A stretch of DNA of 64,000 nucleotides, taken from the NCBI GenBank assembly GCA_046233135.1, contig JBJXHN010000004.1, positions 744,001-808,000 of the forward strand, in the 5' to 3' direction. Each line of letters starts with the position of its first letter. Positions within the stretch are counted from its first letter, which is position 1. Source of the DNA: JBJXHN01 sp046233135. GTDB taxonomy: Bacteria; Pseudomonadota; Alphaproteobacteria; Rhodospirillales; Rhodospirillaceae. Positions 24,246-32,266 of this stretch are shown here, piece after piece. The notes under the pieces were generated by a model that was not told the DNA's origin, ran no database searches, and was given only the letters and a program-made list of their open reading frames with translations. Made by a program: the position numbers and the translations under genes.

Positions 24246-25361
24246 ATGACGGTGTCCACACGACCGCTGGGGCCGCCTGATCTCCACAGGCTGGTCCCGC
24301 TGGAACAGGCCTGCTTCACCTCCGACCGGCTGTCGCGACGCAGCCTGCACCGGCTGCTGCGCCGGCCCAATGCGCTGTTCATCGGTGCCGTCAACCCGGC
24401 AGCGCCGGGTCGCCTGCTGGGCTATGGTCTGGTGCTGATGCGCACCGGCACCTCGCTGGCCCGCCTCTATTCCCTGGCCGTCGATCCGGCGGTCCGGGGG
24501 CAGGGGGTGGGGCAGGCACTGATGGACGCCCTGGAAGCCGCCGCCCTGGAACAGGGGGCGGCCTTTCTGCGGCTGGAGGTGCGGCCCGACAACGCCTCGG
24601 CGATCGCTCTCTACCGGTCGCGCGGGTTCAAGGAATTCGCCGTCTATCAGCAGTACTACGAGGATCTGTCCGACGCCCTGCGCATGACCAAGCCGCTGCT
24701 GCGGCGCTTCGGGGTGGTGGACGGGCGGGTGCCGCTCTATCCCCAGACCCTGCCGTTCACCTGCGGGGCGGCGGCGCTGATGATGGCCATGCACGCCCTC
24801 GACCCCGACGAGCCCATGGATCGCACCCAGGAAATCCGCCTGTGGCGCGAGGCGACGACCATCTTCATGACCGCCGGGCATGGCGGCTGCGGTCCTCATG
24901 GTCTGGCCCTGGCCGCCCACCGCCGGGGCTTTGCCGCCGAAGTCTGGGTCTCGGCCGAAGGACCGCTGTTCGTCGAATCCGTGCGCGATCCGGAAAAGAA
25001 GGAAGTGCTGCGGGTGGTTCATGCGGATTTCGTCGCCCAATGTGGCGAGGCGGGCATTCCCGTGCACCACGAAGCCCTGTCCGCCGACGCCCTGGCCGAA
25101 CGGTTCGCCGCCGGGGCCATGCCCCTGGTGCTGATCAGCCAATACCGGCTGTTCGGAGAAAAGGTGCCCCATTGGGTGGTGATCAGCGGCATGGATGACC
25201 ACTGCCTGTTCGCCAACGACCCCGATGTGGACGACAGTGACGAGACGGCCTCGTCCATCGACAGCCTGCGCCTGCCCATCCCCCGCCGGGATTTCGACGC
25301 CATCGCCCGCTATGGCCGGTCGCGGTTGCGGGCCGCCGTGCTTATCTCCAAACGATCCTAA
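24246..25361 (+). CDS. GNAT acetyltransferase fused to C39-like cysteine peptidase
   Basis: A 371-residue two-domain protein. Residues 1-155 are a GNAT domain with acetyl-CoA loop RGQGVGQALMDAL (84-96) and the later NASAIALYRSRGF. Residues 165-371 are a peptidase C39-like papain fold with oxyanion Gln167, nucleophile Cys173 (FTCGAAALMMAM), His309 (PHWVVISG) and Asp325 (FANDPD), so the triad looks complete. The next gene, 25 bases on, is an ATP-grasp ligase. Such GNAT-C39 plus RimK pairs have been predicted by comparative genomics to make or trim a small peptide or amino-acid conjugate. No peptide precursor gene is evident nearby. The product is unknown. Confidence 0.85.
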   Translation: MTVSTRPLGPPDLHRLVPLEQACFTSDRLSRRSLHRLLRRPNALFIGAVNPAAPGRLLGYGLVLMRTGTSLARLYSLAVDPAVRGQGVGQALMDALEAAALEQGAAFLRLEVRPDNASAIALYRSRGFKEFAVYQQYYEDLSDALRMTKPLLRRFGVVDGRVPLYPQTLPFTCGAAALMMAMHALDPDEPMDRTQEIRLWREATTIFMTAGHGGCGPHGLALAAHRRGFAAEVWVSAEGPLFVESVRDPEKKEVLRVVHADFVAQCGEAGIPVHHEALSADALAERFAAGAMPLVLISQYRLFGEKVPHWVVISGMDDHCLFANDPDVDDSDETASSIDSLRLPIPRRDFDAIARYGRSRLRAAVLISKRS

Positions 25362-25386
25362 CCATTTGCTTCGGGACCGACCGCCG

Positions 25387-26856
25387 ATGCTGTGTCTTCT
25401 GTCCGACCGCAAGCCCGATAGCTTCCCCGAGGCCGTGGCGCCCCTGGTCATCGCGCCCCGATCCTACATCACCCGTCCGGCAGACTTTCCCGGCAATGCC
25501 CGGGTGCTGAACCTGGCGGCCGACTGCTCCTACCTCGGGCTCGGCTATTACGCCTCGCTGCTGGCCGAGGCCCGGGGGCATCGGGTGATGCCGTCGGTGG
25601 AAGCCATCGTCACTCTGAACCGCAAGGCCGTGCGCCAGCTGCGCATGCGTGGCCTGAACGATGCCCTGCGCCGGCGGCTGGCCACCATGCCGTCGGCGCA
25701 GCGGCCGGATAGCGGCTTTGAGCTGTTCATCGCCTTCGGCTCCACGCCGGACACGCGCTTCAGCGCCTTTGCCCGTCAGGTGTTCGAGGCCTTCCATTTC
25801 CCCCTGCTGCTGCTGACCCTGGAGCCGGGCGGGCAGGGGGCCTGGCGCATCAAGGACATCGAACCCCAGGCCCCGCGCGACCTGACCGAGGAGCGGGAAG
25901 CCTTCTTCCAGGTTCAGCTTGTGCGCTATCTGCGCGGGGAATGGACGCCGCCCAAGCCGCGCAAGGCGCCGCGCTACACCGTGGCCATCCTGCACGATCC
26001 CGACGAGTCCCTGCCGCCCTCCGACGACAAGGCGCTGGGCAAGTTCGTCAAGGCCGCCGAGAAGCTGGGCATGGGGGCGGAGCTGATCACCCGCAAGGAT
26101 TTCCGCCGGCTGGCCGAATACGATGCCTTGTTCATCCGCGAAACCACCAACGTCAACCACCACACCTTCACCTTCGCCCGCAAGGCAGAGGAAGAGGGGA
26201 TGCCGGTGATGGACGATCCGCAATCGATTCTGCGCTGTACCAACAAGGTCTATCTGGCCGAGCTGCTGACCGCCAATGCCATCCCCGCCCCGGAAACCCG
26301 GGTGCTGGACCGCCGCCTGCTGAAGACGGTGGACCGCCACATCGCCTATCCCATCGTTCTGAAGGTGCCTGACGGCAGTTTTTCCCGGGGGGTGGTCAAG
26401 GTGGACAACCGCGACGAACTGCTGGGCGTCGGCCAGAAGCTTCTGGCGTCCTCGGACCTGATCCTGGCCCAGGAGTTCATGCCCACGGCCTATGACTGGC
26501 GGGTGGGGGTGCTGGACGGCCAGCCGCTCTATGTCTGCCAGTACCTGATGAGCCGCGCCCACTGGCAGATCGTCAACCACGGCGCCGACGGCTCCGTCCG
26601 TCATGGGGGCTGGAAGACCCTGGACGTGGACGACACTCCCGCCGAGGTCATCGCCCTGGCCCTGCGGGCAGCGGCCCTGATGGGCAACGGGCTCTACGGC
26701 GTCGACATCAAGCAGACCGACAAGGGCTGCGTGGTGATCGAGGTCAACGACAACCCGAGCCTGGATTCCGGGGTGGAGGACCAGGTGCTGAAGGGACTGC
26801 TGTACGAGGCGGTGATGGGCAGTTTCCTGGCCCGGCTGGAGGCCGCCCACGACTGA
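25387..26856 (+). CDS. RimK-like ATP-grasp ligase with N-terminal RLAN domain
   Basis: A 489-residue cytoplasmic ligase. Residues 1-180 form the RimK-associated N-terminal (RLAN) domain (MLCLLSDRKPDSFPEAV, LNLAADCSYLGLGYYASLLAEARGH). Residues 195-489 are an ATP-grasp domain with IVLKVPDGSFSRGVVKV (ATP-binding lysine and loop) and the metal-binding VVIEVNDNPSLDSGVED. ATP-grasp enzymes of this class join a carboxylate to an amine through an acyl phosphate. It is almost certainly co-transcribed with the GNAT-C39 gene, suggesting one makes and the other edits or acetylates an amide-linked product. ATG 25387 gives the conserved N-terminus; the frame extends upstream only as an out-of-gene overlap. 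Confidence 0.88.
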   Translation: MLCLLSDRKPDSFPEAVAPLVIAPRSYITRPADFPGNARVLNLAADCSYLGLGYYASLLAEARGHRVMPSVEAIVTLNRKAVRQLRMRGLNDALRRRLATMPSAQRPDSGFELFIAFGSTPDTRFSAFARQVFEAFHFPLLLLTLEPGGQGAWRIKDIEPQAPRDLTEEREAFFQVQLVRYLRGEWTPPKPRKAPRYTVAILHDPDESLPPSDDKALGKFVKAAEKLGMGAELITRKDFRRLAEYDALFIRETTNVNHHTFTFARKAEEEGMPVMDDPQSILRCTNKVYLAELLTANAIPAPETRVLDRRLLKTVDRHIAYPIVLKVPDGSFSRGVVKVDNRDELLGVGQKLLASSDLILAQEFMPTAYDWRVGVLDGQPLYVCQYLMSRAHWQIVNHGADGSVRHGGWKTLDVDDTPAEVIALALRAAALMGNGLYGVDIKQTDKGCVVIEVNDNPSLDSGVEDQVLKGLLYEAVMGSFLARLEAAHD

Positions 26857-27002
26857 GGTCCGGGAAAGAATCATTTTCCTGAAAAGGAGGCTGGACAGCC
26901 CCGGAGATATTGTTTAAACACCCCATCTCGCCGCGCGGAACACCCTCGCGACGACGCCGGAACCAAGTGCCGACCCCAGGTCAGCCTCCGTTCCAGCCCG
27001 GT

Positions 27003-27078
27003 GCCCGGGTAGCTCAGTTGGTAGAGCAACGGATTGAAAATCCGTGTGTCGGTGGTTCGAATCCGCCCCCGGGCACCA
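27003..27078 (+). tRNA. tRNA-Phe (anticodon GAA)
   Basis: A complete 76-base cloverleaf with encoded 3' CCA. The acceptor stem pairs GCCCGGG with CCCGGGC, the D loop carries AGCTCAGTTGGTAGAGC, the anticodon stem ACGGA/TCCGT encloses TTGAAAA with anticodon GAA, and the T arm has GGTTCGAATCC. It closely follows the bacterial tRNA-Phe pattern. It lies between the ATP-grasp gene and hicAB. Confidence 0.97.
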
Positions 27079-27114
27079 TTTAAATCAAGCACTTAACAGA
27101 TTGGCGCGTCTCGG

Positions 27115-27134
27115 TTGTCCAAGCCAGTGGACAA
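27115..27134. repeat. Inverted repeat downstream of tRNA-Phe
   Basis: TTGTCCA (27115-27121) and TGGACAA (27128-27134) form a perfect 7-bp dyad with a 6-base loop, followed by GGTTTTCC. It could be the tRNA transcription terminator, or an operator. Nothing else is recognisable in 27079-27226. Confidence 0.4.
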
Positions 27135-27226
27135 GGTTTTCCATGCTCGGGCTGTCTTATTGGGTTTGATTCCGCCAACCGGTCTGAATGCTTGCAGCGC
27201 TTCTTTCTAGGACGTTCCTCTAGGTA

Positions 27227-27243
27227 TGTGTATGTTGTACACA
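27227..27243. promoter_or_regulatory. Palindrome upstream of hicA (candidate HicB operator)
   Basis: TGTGTA and TACACA flank a TGTTG spacer 16 bases before the hicA start. HicB antitoxins repress their own promoter through such dyads, and this site would overlap a promoter's -10 region. Confidence 0.55.
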
Positions 27244-27259
27244 CTTAGGGGAGGCCACG

Positions 27260-27451
27260 ATGCTGAGCAGCCGGGATGTCATCAAGCGCTTGAAAGCTGA
27301 TGGATGGTACTTCTCCGGTGCCACGGGCGACCATCATCACTTCAAGCATCCAACCAAGCCCGGCAAAGTCACCGTGCCCCACCCGACCAAGGACCTGACC
27401 ATCAGGACGTTGAAATCCATCGAGAAGCAATCCGATCTTCGGTTGCGGTGA
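27260..27451 (+). CDS. hicA: HicA toxin, mRNA interferase
   Basis: A 63-residue HicA with the double-stranded-RNA-binding-like fold: SSRDVIKRLKADGWYFSGATGDHHHFKHP and a final strand TVPHPTKDLTIRTLKSIEKQ. The histidine in the GDHHHF stretch corresponds to the catalytic residue of the family. It cleaves mRNA independently of ribosomes unless bound by HicB. GGGGAGG lies just upstream of ATG 27260. The antitoxin gene follows after 12 bases, which is the canonical hicA-hicB order. Confidence 0.93.
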   Translation: MLSSRDVIKRLKADGWYFSGATGDHHHFKHPTKPGKVTVPHPTKDLTIRTLKSIEKQSDLRLR

Positions 27452-27463
27452 GGAGGAGCGACG

Positions 27464-27874
27464 ATGCGCGTGTATTATCCTGTCGTAATCGACAAGGAAG
27501 GGGATACCTACGGCGCCACTGCCCCGGATTTTCCCGGGTGCGTGTCATCCGGAAAAAGTGCGGAAGAGGCGCTGGCGGGAATCACCGAAGCCTTGGCCGG
27601 TCACGTCGCCCTGATGGTCGAGGATCGGGACCCGATTCCCGATCCGACCCCTATCGAGGCGGTCGAAGATGATCCGGATGTGGTGGAAATCTGCCGCGCC
27701 CTTGTGCCCGTTTTGCTGCCCGGCAAGGTTGGTCGGTACAACGTGACGCTTGATGAAGATCTGGTGCATGAGATCGATGCCACGGTCGGCAAGGGGGGGC
27801 GGTCTCGCTTCCTGGCGACGGCTGCCCGCGTGGCCTTGCTGAGCCAGCGGAATCAGCCGCCTGCCGGCGAATAA
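27464..27874 (+). CDS. hicB: HicB antitoxin with C-terminal DNA-binding domain
   Basis: A 136-residue antitoxin. The N-terminal partial RNase-H-like HicB fold (YYPVVIDKEGDTYGATAPDFPGCVSSGKSAEEAL) binds HicA. The C-terminal part (GRYNVTLDEDLVHEIDATVGKGGRSRFLATAARVAL) looks like a ribbon-helix-helix domain that would bind the operator palindrome at 27227-27243. The gene starts with ATG 27464 after GAGGAG. It ends 4 bases before the convergent glycosyltransferase gene. The toxin and antitoxin genes are both intact. Confidence 0.93.
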   Translation: MRVYYPVVIDKEGDTYGATAPDFPGCVSSGKSAEEALAGITEALAGHVALMVEDRDPIPDPTPIEAVEDDPDVVEICRALVPVLLPGKVGRYNVTLDEDLVHEIDATVGKGGRSRFLATAARVALLSQRNQPPAGE

Positions 27875-27878
27875 CCCC

Positions 27879-29060
27879 CTACACCCGCTCCTTCACCGCC
27901 GCTGCCAGGATGCGGCCGAGGATGCCGGGGATCTGCCGGGCCGCCTGATTGGCCGTGGCCGACGTGTCCCCCGCCTCCACCCGCTTTGCCCCCCGGGCGA
28001 TCAGGGCGTTCAGTCCCGCCACGAACTGGGCGGGGGTGGAGAAATGCTCGCCCGATTGCGTCTTGGAAATCCACTTCAGCACCGCCCGCTCTTGGGGCAG
28101 CACGTGGCTGCGGTCGATCAGCAGCGGCAGGCCGTAGGCCACCGCCTCGCTGACCGACAGCGGGCCGGTCTTGCCAATGAAAATGTCCGACAGCGCCATA
28201 TACCGGTGCACCTCCCGGGTGAAGCCTACCACCCGGTGGGGGAAAGGCAGGGTGGCGGCGGTCAGGGCCTCGGCCAGGGCCTCGTTGCGGCCGCACAGGA
28301 ACAGCACCTGCACATCCGTCCGCTCAGCCGCCAGGGCCTTGCCCAGCTCCAGCATGCGCCAGCTGCCGTGACCGCCGTACAGCATGCAGGCCACCGGCTT
28401 GTCCGGGTCCAGCCCCAGCGCCTGCCGCTCCGCCACCGTGTCGATGGCCGGGCGGTCAACGAACACCGGCCGGGTCAGCAGACCGTCCATGGGGTGCAGC
28501 TTGTCCGCCGGATGGGGCTTCTTCGCCACCTGCCGCTGGCTGATGTCCGTGCCGCAAATGGCGTGGTAGGCCTTGCTTCTGGGGAACCAGACGGAGCGGC
28601 TCATTTCCGCCCAGTCGGTCATCAGCACCGCAAAGGGTGTCCGGCCGTCGCCGTAGCCCTTCAGGCTGTCGAGCATCAGGTCGTTGATCACCGGCAGCAC
28701 GGAAACCACCATGTCCGGCTTCTCCCGCTCCCACAGCGCGCGGAAAGCCTTGCGGCCGGCGGGGGTCAGCAGCTTCACGTTCAGCACCGCTCCCACATAG
28801 AACAGCATGCAGAACCAGCCCGTACGGCCCTCGCGCAGGATCAGGTCGTTATAGGTCGCCTCCACATCCCGCGAGGTATAGCGGGCGTAAAGGTCCAGGT
28901 GGGGCAGGACCTCCTGATAGGCGTTGACCAGGGTCACGCGATAGCCTCCGGCGGCCTCCAGGATTTCCCGCAAGGCCTCGGCGGTGGCGCGGTGGCCGCC
29001 GCCGGCATCGGTGTAAATCACGACGATATGCGATTGTTCCGCGCCTACCCGAACGTCCAT
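27879..29060 (-). CDS. MGDG synthase-like glycosyltransferase (GT28)
   Basis: A 393-residue GT-B enzyme of the family that includes MurG, plant MGDG synthase and Bacillus UgtP. It starts with HIVVIYTDAGGGHRATAEAL, the loop typical of MGDG-synthase-like proteins, continues with the N-terminal MGDG_synth domain, and ends with the donor site GFTREVHRYMALSDIFIGKTGPLSVSEAVAYGLPLL. It probably transfers glucose, galactose or glucuronate to diacylglycerol, making glycolipids that can replace phospholipids under phosphate limitation. It lies 102 bases downstream of cfa on the same strand, so both may modify membrane lipids. ATG 29060 is used; the TTG before it is unlikely. Confidence 0.82.
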   Translation of the reverse strand: MDVRVGAEQSHIVVIYTDAGGGHRATAEALREILEAAGGYRVTLVNAYQEVLPHLDLYARYTSRDVEATYNDLILREGRTGWFCMLFYVGAVLNVKLLTPAGRKAFRALWEREKPDMVVSVLPVINDLMLDSLKGYGDGRTPFAVLMTDWAEMSRSVWFPRSKAYHAICGTDISQRQVAKKPHPADKLHPMDGLLTRPVFVDRPAIDTVAERQALGLDPDKPVACMLYGGHGSWRMLELGKALAAERTDVQVLFLCGRNEALAEALTAATLPFPHRVVGFTREVHRYMALSDIFIGKTGPLSVSEAVAYGLPLLIDRSHVLPQERAVLKWISKTQSGEHFSTPAQFVAGLNALIARGAKRVEAGDTSATANQAARQIPGILGRILAAAVKERV

Positions 29061-29162
29061 CAATATTCCGGAGCCTTTCAGAGTGGTCTGTCCCCAAGAG
29101 GGGGCAGGGCGGAGTGAAACCGCCCTCGATATACTTATCCGGTTTTTTCCTGGGAGGGCATT

Positions 29163-30356
29163 CTACTTATACATATAATCCCTGGTCCACGGCAGGTCGT
29201 TGTTCAGGCCACGGGAGAACTGGATCTGGAACAGCCGGTTGCCGCCATACTTGAACGAGGTGGACGACACCACCCAGTACAGCCGCCAGGAGCGGGCGAA
29301 GCTGTCGCCGAAGCGCTTCTGGACCTCTTCATAGTTCCGCTCGAAGTTCTCGTGCCACAGGTCGATGGTGCGGCCGTAGTGCTGGCGCAGGTTTTCCACG
29401 TCCATGATGCTCAGCTTGCGCTTGGCGATTTCCTGGATGACGTAGGACACGGCCGGCACGTGGGTGCCCGGGAAGATGTACTTCATGGTCCACGGGTCGT
29501 CGGGATAGGGGGTGTCATTCATGATGGCGTGCAGCAGGCAGACCCCGCCCGGCTTCATCAGGTCGTGCAGCTTCTGGATACAGGTAGGGATGAACCGCTT
29601 GCCCACATGTTCCAGCATGCCCACCGACGCCGCCTTGTCGAAGGTGCCTTCGCCGGGCACTTCCCGATAGTCCGAATGCAGAACCTTGATCTTGTCCGCC
29701 AGCCCCAGCTTGGCGAAGCGCTCGTTGGCGTAATCCGCCTGGGGCTTGGACAGGGTGGCGCCGACCCCGGTGATGCCGTAGTGGGTGGCGGCATGGATCA
29801 GCAGTCCGCCCCAGCCGCAGCCCAGGTCCACCAGCCGCTCGCCGGGCTTCAGCATCAGCTTGCGGCAGATGTGGTCGAATTTGTTGGTCTGCGCCTGCTG
29901 CAGGGTGTCGTCCGGTGTCTTGAAATAGGCGCAGGTATAGCCCATCGTTTCGTCAAGGAACAGTTCATAGAAATCGTTACCCAGATTGTAGTGATGGGCG
30001 ACGTTCTTTTTCGAACCGCGCAAGGTGTTCTGGTTGATCAGGAAAAGAGCGGCAAAGCGCAGCTTTTCGAAGGTCGATAGGGTCATGTCGCCGAAATCAA
30101 TCTGATGCCCCAGCCGGAACAGCAGCGACATATCCCCTTCGACCTCGATATCCCGGGACATGTAGGATTCGCCAAATCCGAGAAAACCGTCGGCAAATGT
30201 ACGCTGGGCGGCCTCTTTCGTCTTGAACCAGACGGTTACTTCCGCCGGGGAGCCGCCGACCGAAATGCGTTCGTCGTCCCACAAACGGGCTTCCAGCCGG
30301 GCCAACGGATCCACACGGTGCATTGCATCGATAACATTCTTAACTGCTGCTTTCAT
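29163..30356 (-). CDS. cfa: Cyclopropane-fatty-acyl-phospholipid synthase
   Basis: A 397-residue SAM-dependent enzyme that methylenates cis double bonds of membrane phospholipids. It has the Cfa N-terminal lipid-binding domain and the catalytic region NVAHHYNLGNDFYELFLDETMGYTCAYF, the SAM motif LVDLGCGWGGLLIHAA, TLSKPQADYANER and the SVGMLEHVG motif. The C-terminus (GGNRLFQIQFSRGLNNDLPWTRDYMY) matches the alphaproteobacterial form. ATG 30356 begins MKAAVKNVIDAM. Upstream, 245 bases separate it from a divergent membrane protein gene. The glycosyltransferase downstream may be in the same transcript. Confidence 0.94.
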   Translation of the reverse strand: MKAAVKNVIDAMHRVDPLARLEARLWDDERISVGGSPAEVTVWFKTKEAAQRTFADGFLGFGESYMSRDIEVEGDMSLLFRLGHQIDFGDMTLSTFEKLRFAALFLINQNTLRGSKKNVAHHYNLGNDFYELFLDETMGYTCAYFKTPDDTLQQAQTNKFDHICRKLMLKPGERLVDLGCGWGGLLIHAATHYGITGVGATLSKPQADYANERFAKLGLADKIKVLHSDYREVPGEGTFDKAASVGMLEHVGKRFIPTCIQKLHDLMKPGGVCLLHAIMNDTPYPDDPWTMKYIFPGTHVPAVSYVIQEIAKRKLSIMDVENLRQHYGRTIDLWHENFERNYEEVQKRFGDSFARSWRLYWVVSSTSFKYGGNRLFQIQFSRGLNNDLPWTRDYMYK

Positions 30357-30601
30357 GTCATGAATCCGCTCTAAATTTCCCTGCGTTCCCCGAACCATAC
30401 CTGATTATTGCGGGCGGGTCCGGATTTCTGCACCACGTTACCTTAAGAAGGGCGAAGAACCGCGAAGAGGGGCTGGCCTTCCAAGGGACGCCCCGTATAC
30501 ATAGACCCTGGGGGCGGTGGCCAGTGCGGGATTGCCCCCGGACGGCGAAAATGAACCCGCCTGTTCCCGGCCCTGCGGCCGCAACCCTTGAGGGGGGTCC
30601 C

Positions 30602-31225
30602 ATGACCGATCTTGCCCTGTCAGCCCTGACCGACGTGATCCTGGCCTGCGAGATGTTCTTTATCGCCGGCCTGTCCTTCCGCCCGGACGTTCAGCGCGGG
30701 TCGGCCGCCTGGCTGTGGGCGGTCAGCCTGCTGCTGGTCGGGCTGTCCACCATGTTCGGCGCCATCGACCACGGCTTTTTCGAAGGCGTCAGCGAAGCCG
30801 GGCACGATGTCATGGTGCGCGCCACCCGGGTGACCGTGGCCATCGCCACCTTCACCATGCTGATGGCCAACGCCCTGCAGTTCTTCGGTCCCACCGGCCG
30901 CAAGATCGCCGCCGGCATCGGCGGCATCGGCCTGGTGGTGGTGGTCGCCGGGGTCACCCTGTCGGACAACTTCCTGTTCATCATCGGCAGCTACTCGCTG
31001 GTGCTGCTGCTGATGCTGGGGCTGCACCTGAAGGGCCTGCGCAACGGCACCGGCTCGCTGGCCCTGTGCCTGGGCATCGTGCTGATGATCGGGGCGTCCC
31101 TGCTACCGGTGATGGGCAGTCAGGGAATTCCGGCCCTTGGTCTGTATGGTACATACCATGTGTTGCTGATGCCGGCGGTGATCGGGCTGTATCTTGGGGG
31201 GCGCGTGATGCGCCGCACCAAGTAG
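30602..31225 (+). CDS. Multi-pass membrane protein of unknown function
   Basis: A 207-residue protein with about seven hydrophobic helices, starting near ALSALTDVILACEMFFIAGL and ending YGTYHVLLMPAVIGLYLGGRVMRRTK. Several polar or charged residues lie in helices (E near residue 15, H in AIDHGF, H in YGTYHVLL). I recognise no named family; it could be a small integral sensor or a hemolysin-III/YhhN-like protein. GAGGGGGG lies upstream of ATG 30602. It is divergent from cfa and ends 360 bases before the next gene. Confidence 0.75.
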   Translation: MTDLALSALTDVILACEMFFIAGLSFRPDVQRGSAAWLWAVSLLLVGLSTMFGAIDHGFFEGVSEAGHDVMVRATRVTVAIATFTMLMANALQFFGPTGRKIAAGIGGIGLVVVVAGVTLSDNFLFIIGSYSLVLLLMLGLHLKGLRNGTGSLALCLGIVLMIGASLLPVMGSQGIPALGLYGTYHVLLMPAVIGLYLGGRVMRRTK

Positions 31226-31360
31226 ACCGCATTTCCATTTCGATATCGTTGTAATACAGGCTTCCCCTGGACTCCCGTCCAGGGAAGCGCCGCGAATCGC
31301 TGTCGATTCGTCTAGAGCTCTGGTCTGCATACCCTTTTCTATAATGGTGAATTTGTGTAT

Positions 31361-31388
31361 ACACCCCTTTCGGGTGTTTATTTTTCTT
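31361..31388 (+). terminator. Rho-independent terminator
   Basis: ACACCC (31361-31366), loop CTTTC, GGGTGT (31372-31377), then TTATTTTTCTTT. It is 136 bases past the membrane protein stop, so it may end that transcript or attenuate one entering the AT-rich leader that follows. Confidence 0.8.
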
Positions 31389-31389
31389 T

Positions 31390-31466
31390 CCGCTGGGGAT
31401 ATTTTTTGCTTTTGGTTCAAAATTTTGGGAAATTTTGACCGTCTTCACGCTTTTTTACCCCAGCGG
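31390..31466. repeat. Nested inverted repeats in an AT-rich intergenic region
   Basis: Outer arms CCGCTGGGG (31390-31398) and CCCCAGCGG (31458-31466) enclose a perfect inner palindrome, TCAAAATTT (31417-31425) / AAATTTTGA (31430-31438). TTACCCCAGC is then repeated directly at 31456 and 31468. The base composition is far more AT-rich than the surroundings. It lies 120 bases before the pseudo-receiver gene; no gene is visible in 31226-31585. Confidence 0.7.
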
Positions 31467-31585
31467 TTACCCCAGCTGTGCGCTTAATCACAGTCAACGG
31501 ATGTCAACCGACGCACTCTTCAAGGGGCGCGGTTGGGGCGGGTCCCCCGCACTATCAATAACCAAAAAAGACGGATCATCGGACC

Positions 31586-32086
31586 ATGTTTGCAAGCAAC
31601 CAAAACATACCCGGCTTGTCCGGACTGGATATTCTCCTGGTCGAACCCCATCAGCCCCAGCGGACGATGGTGCGCCAGTTTCTGCGGGATTTCGGGGCCC
31701 GTGGAGAAATCGTTGTTGCCATCGACGCGCTCGAAGCGCTGTCGCAGATGCGGGATCGGTCGTTCGGTCTGGTCATTACCGCCCAGACCATGAACCCGAT
31801 GACCGGCGGAGAGCTGGTCAGTGCCCTGCGTCGTGATCCCGACAATGCCCACCGCAAGGTGCCGGTGCTGATGGCCATGGACGACCCGACCAAGACTGCC
31901 GTGCGCAGCGCCCTGGCCGCCGGAACCCATGGCATGATTGTCAAGCCGTTCTCCCGCAAGGCTTTTGGCGGCCTGCTGGAAAGCACCCTGAATGCGCCCC
32001 TGCCGTGGGTGGAAACCGACCGCTACGCCGGTCCCGACCACCGCCGCCGTACCGGCCCGGCCATCTATATGGCCAACGCGGCTTGA
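31586..32086 (+). CDS. Stand-alone pseudo-receiver domain protein
   Basis: A 166-residue protein with the CheY-like receiver fold (residues 14-135) and a short Arg-rich tail, without an output domain. Conserved: the beta-1 strand LDILLVEP, the turn NPMTGGEL and Lys120 in IVKPFSRK. Altered: the acidic pair is Glu20-Pro21, the phospho-acceptor Asp is Ala66 (LVITAQTMN) and the switch Thr/Ser is Met98. It therefore cannot be phosphorylated normally and probably acts by protein binding. It is preceded by a long structured leader. No kinase gene is adjacent. The tail DHRRRTGPAIYMANAA is uncharacterised. Confidence 0.85.
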   Translation: MFASNQNIPGLSGLDILLVEPHQPQRTMVRQFLRDFGARGEIVVAIDALEALSQMRDRSFGLVITAQTMNPMTGGELVSALRRDPDNAHRKVPVLMAMDDPTKTAVRSALAAGTHGMIVKPFSRKAFGGLLESTLNAPLPWVETDRYAGPDHRRRTGPAIYMANAA

Positions 32087-32266
32087 AGGGATGAGTGAGC
32101 CCGGAGCAAACGACAAGGGTGTTCACCACAAGGGACCCCCTTGCGGTACGGCGGAGATGTAATCGGTACCATCTTCCACCGGATCCGGGCTCGGCGTGGC
32201 CCAGGACGTGCTGATCAGGACCAGGCTGCAAGACGGGCAGCTTCGGACCGAACGCGCAGTTGTTGT

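Noticed and set aside
27003..27874. A genomic island inserted at tRNA-Phe
   Set aside because: No integrase, no repeated tRNA 3' end and no other mobile genes are present in the window. Only hicAB is mildly suggestive.
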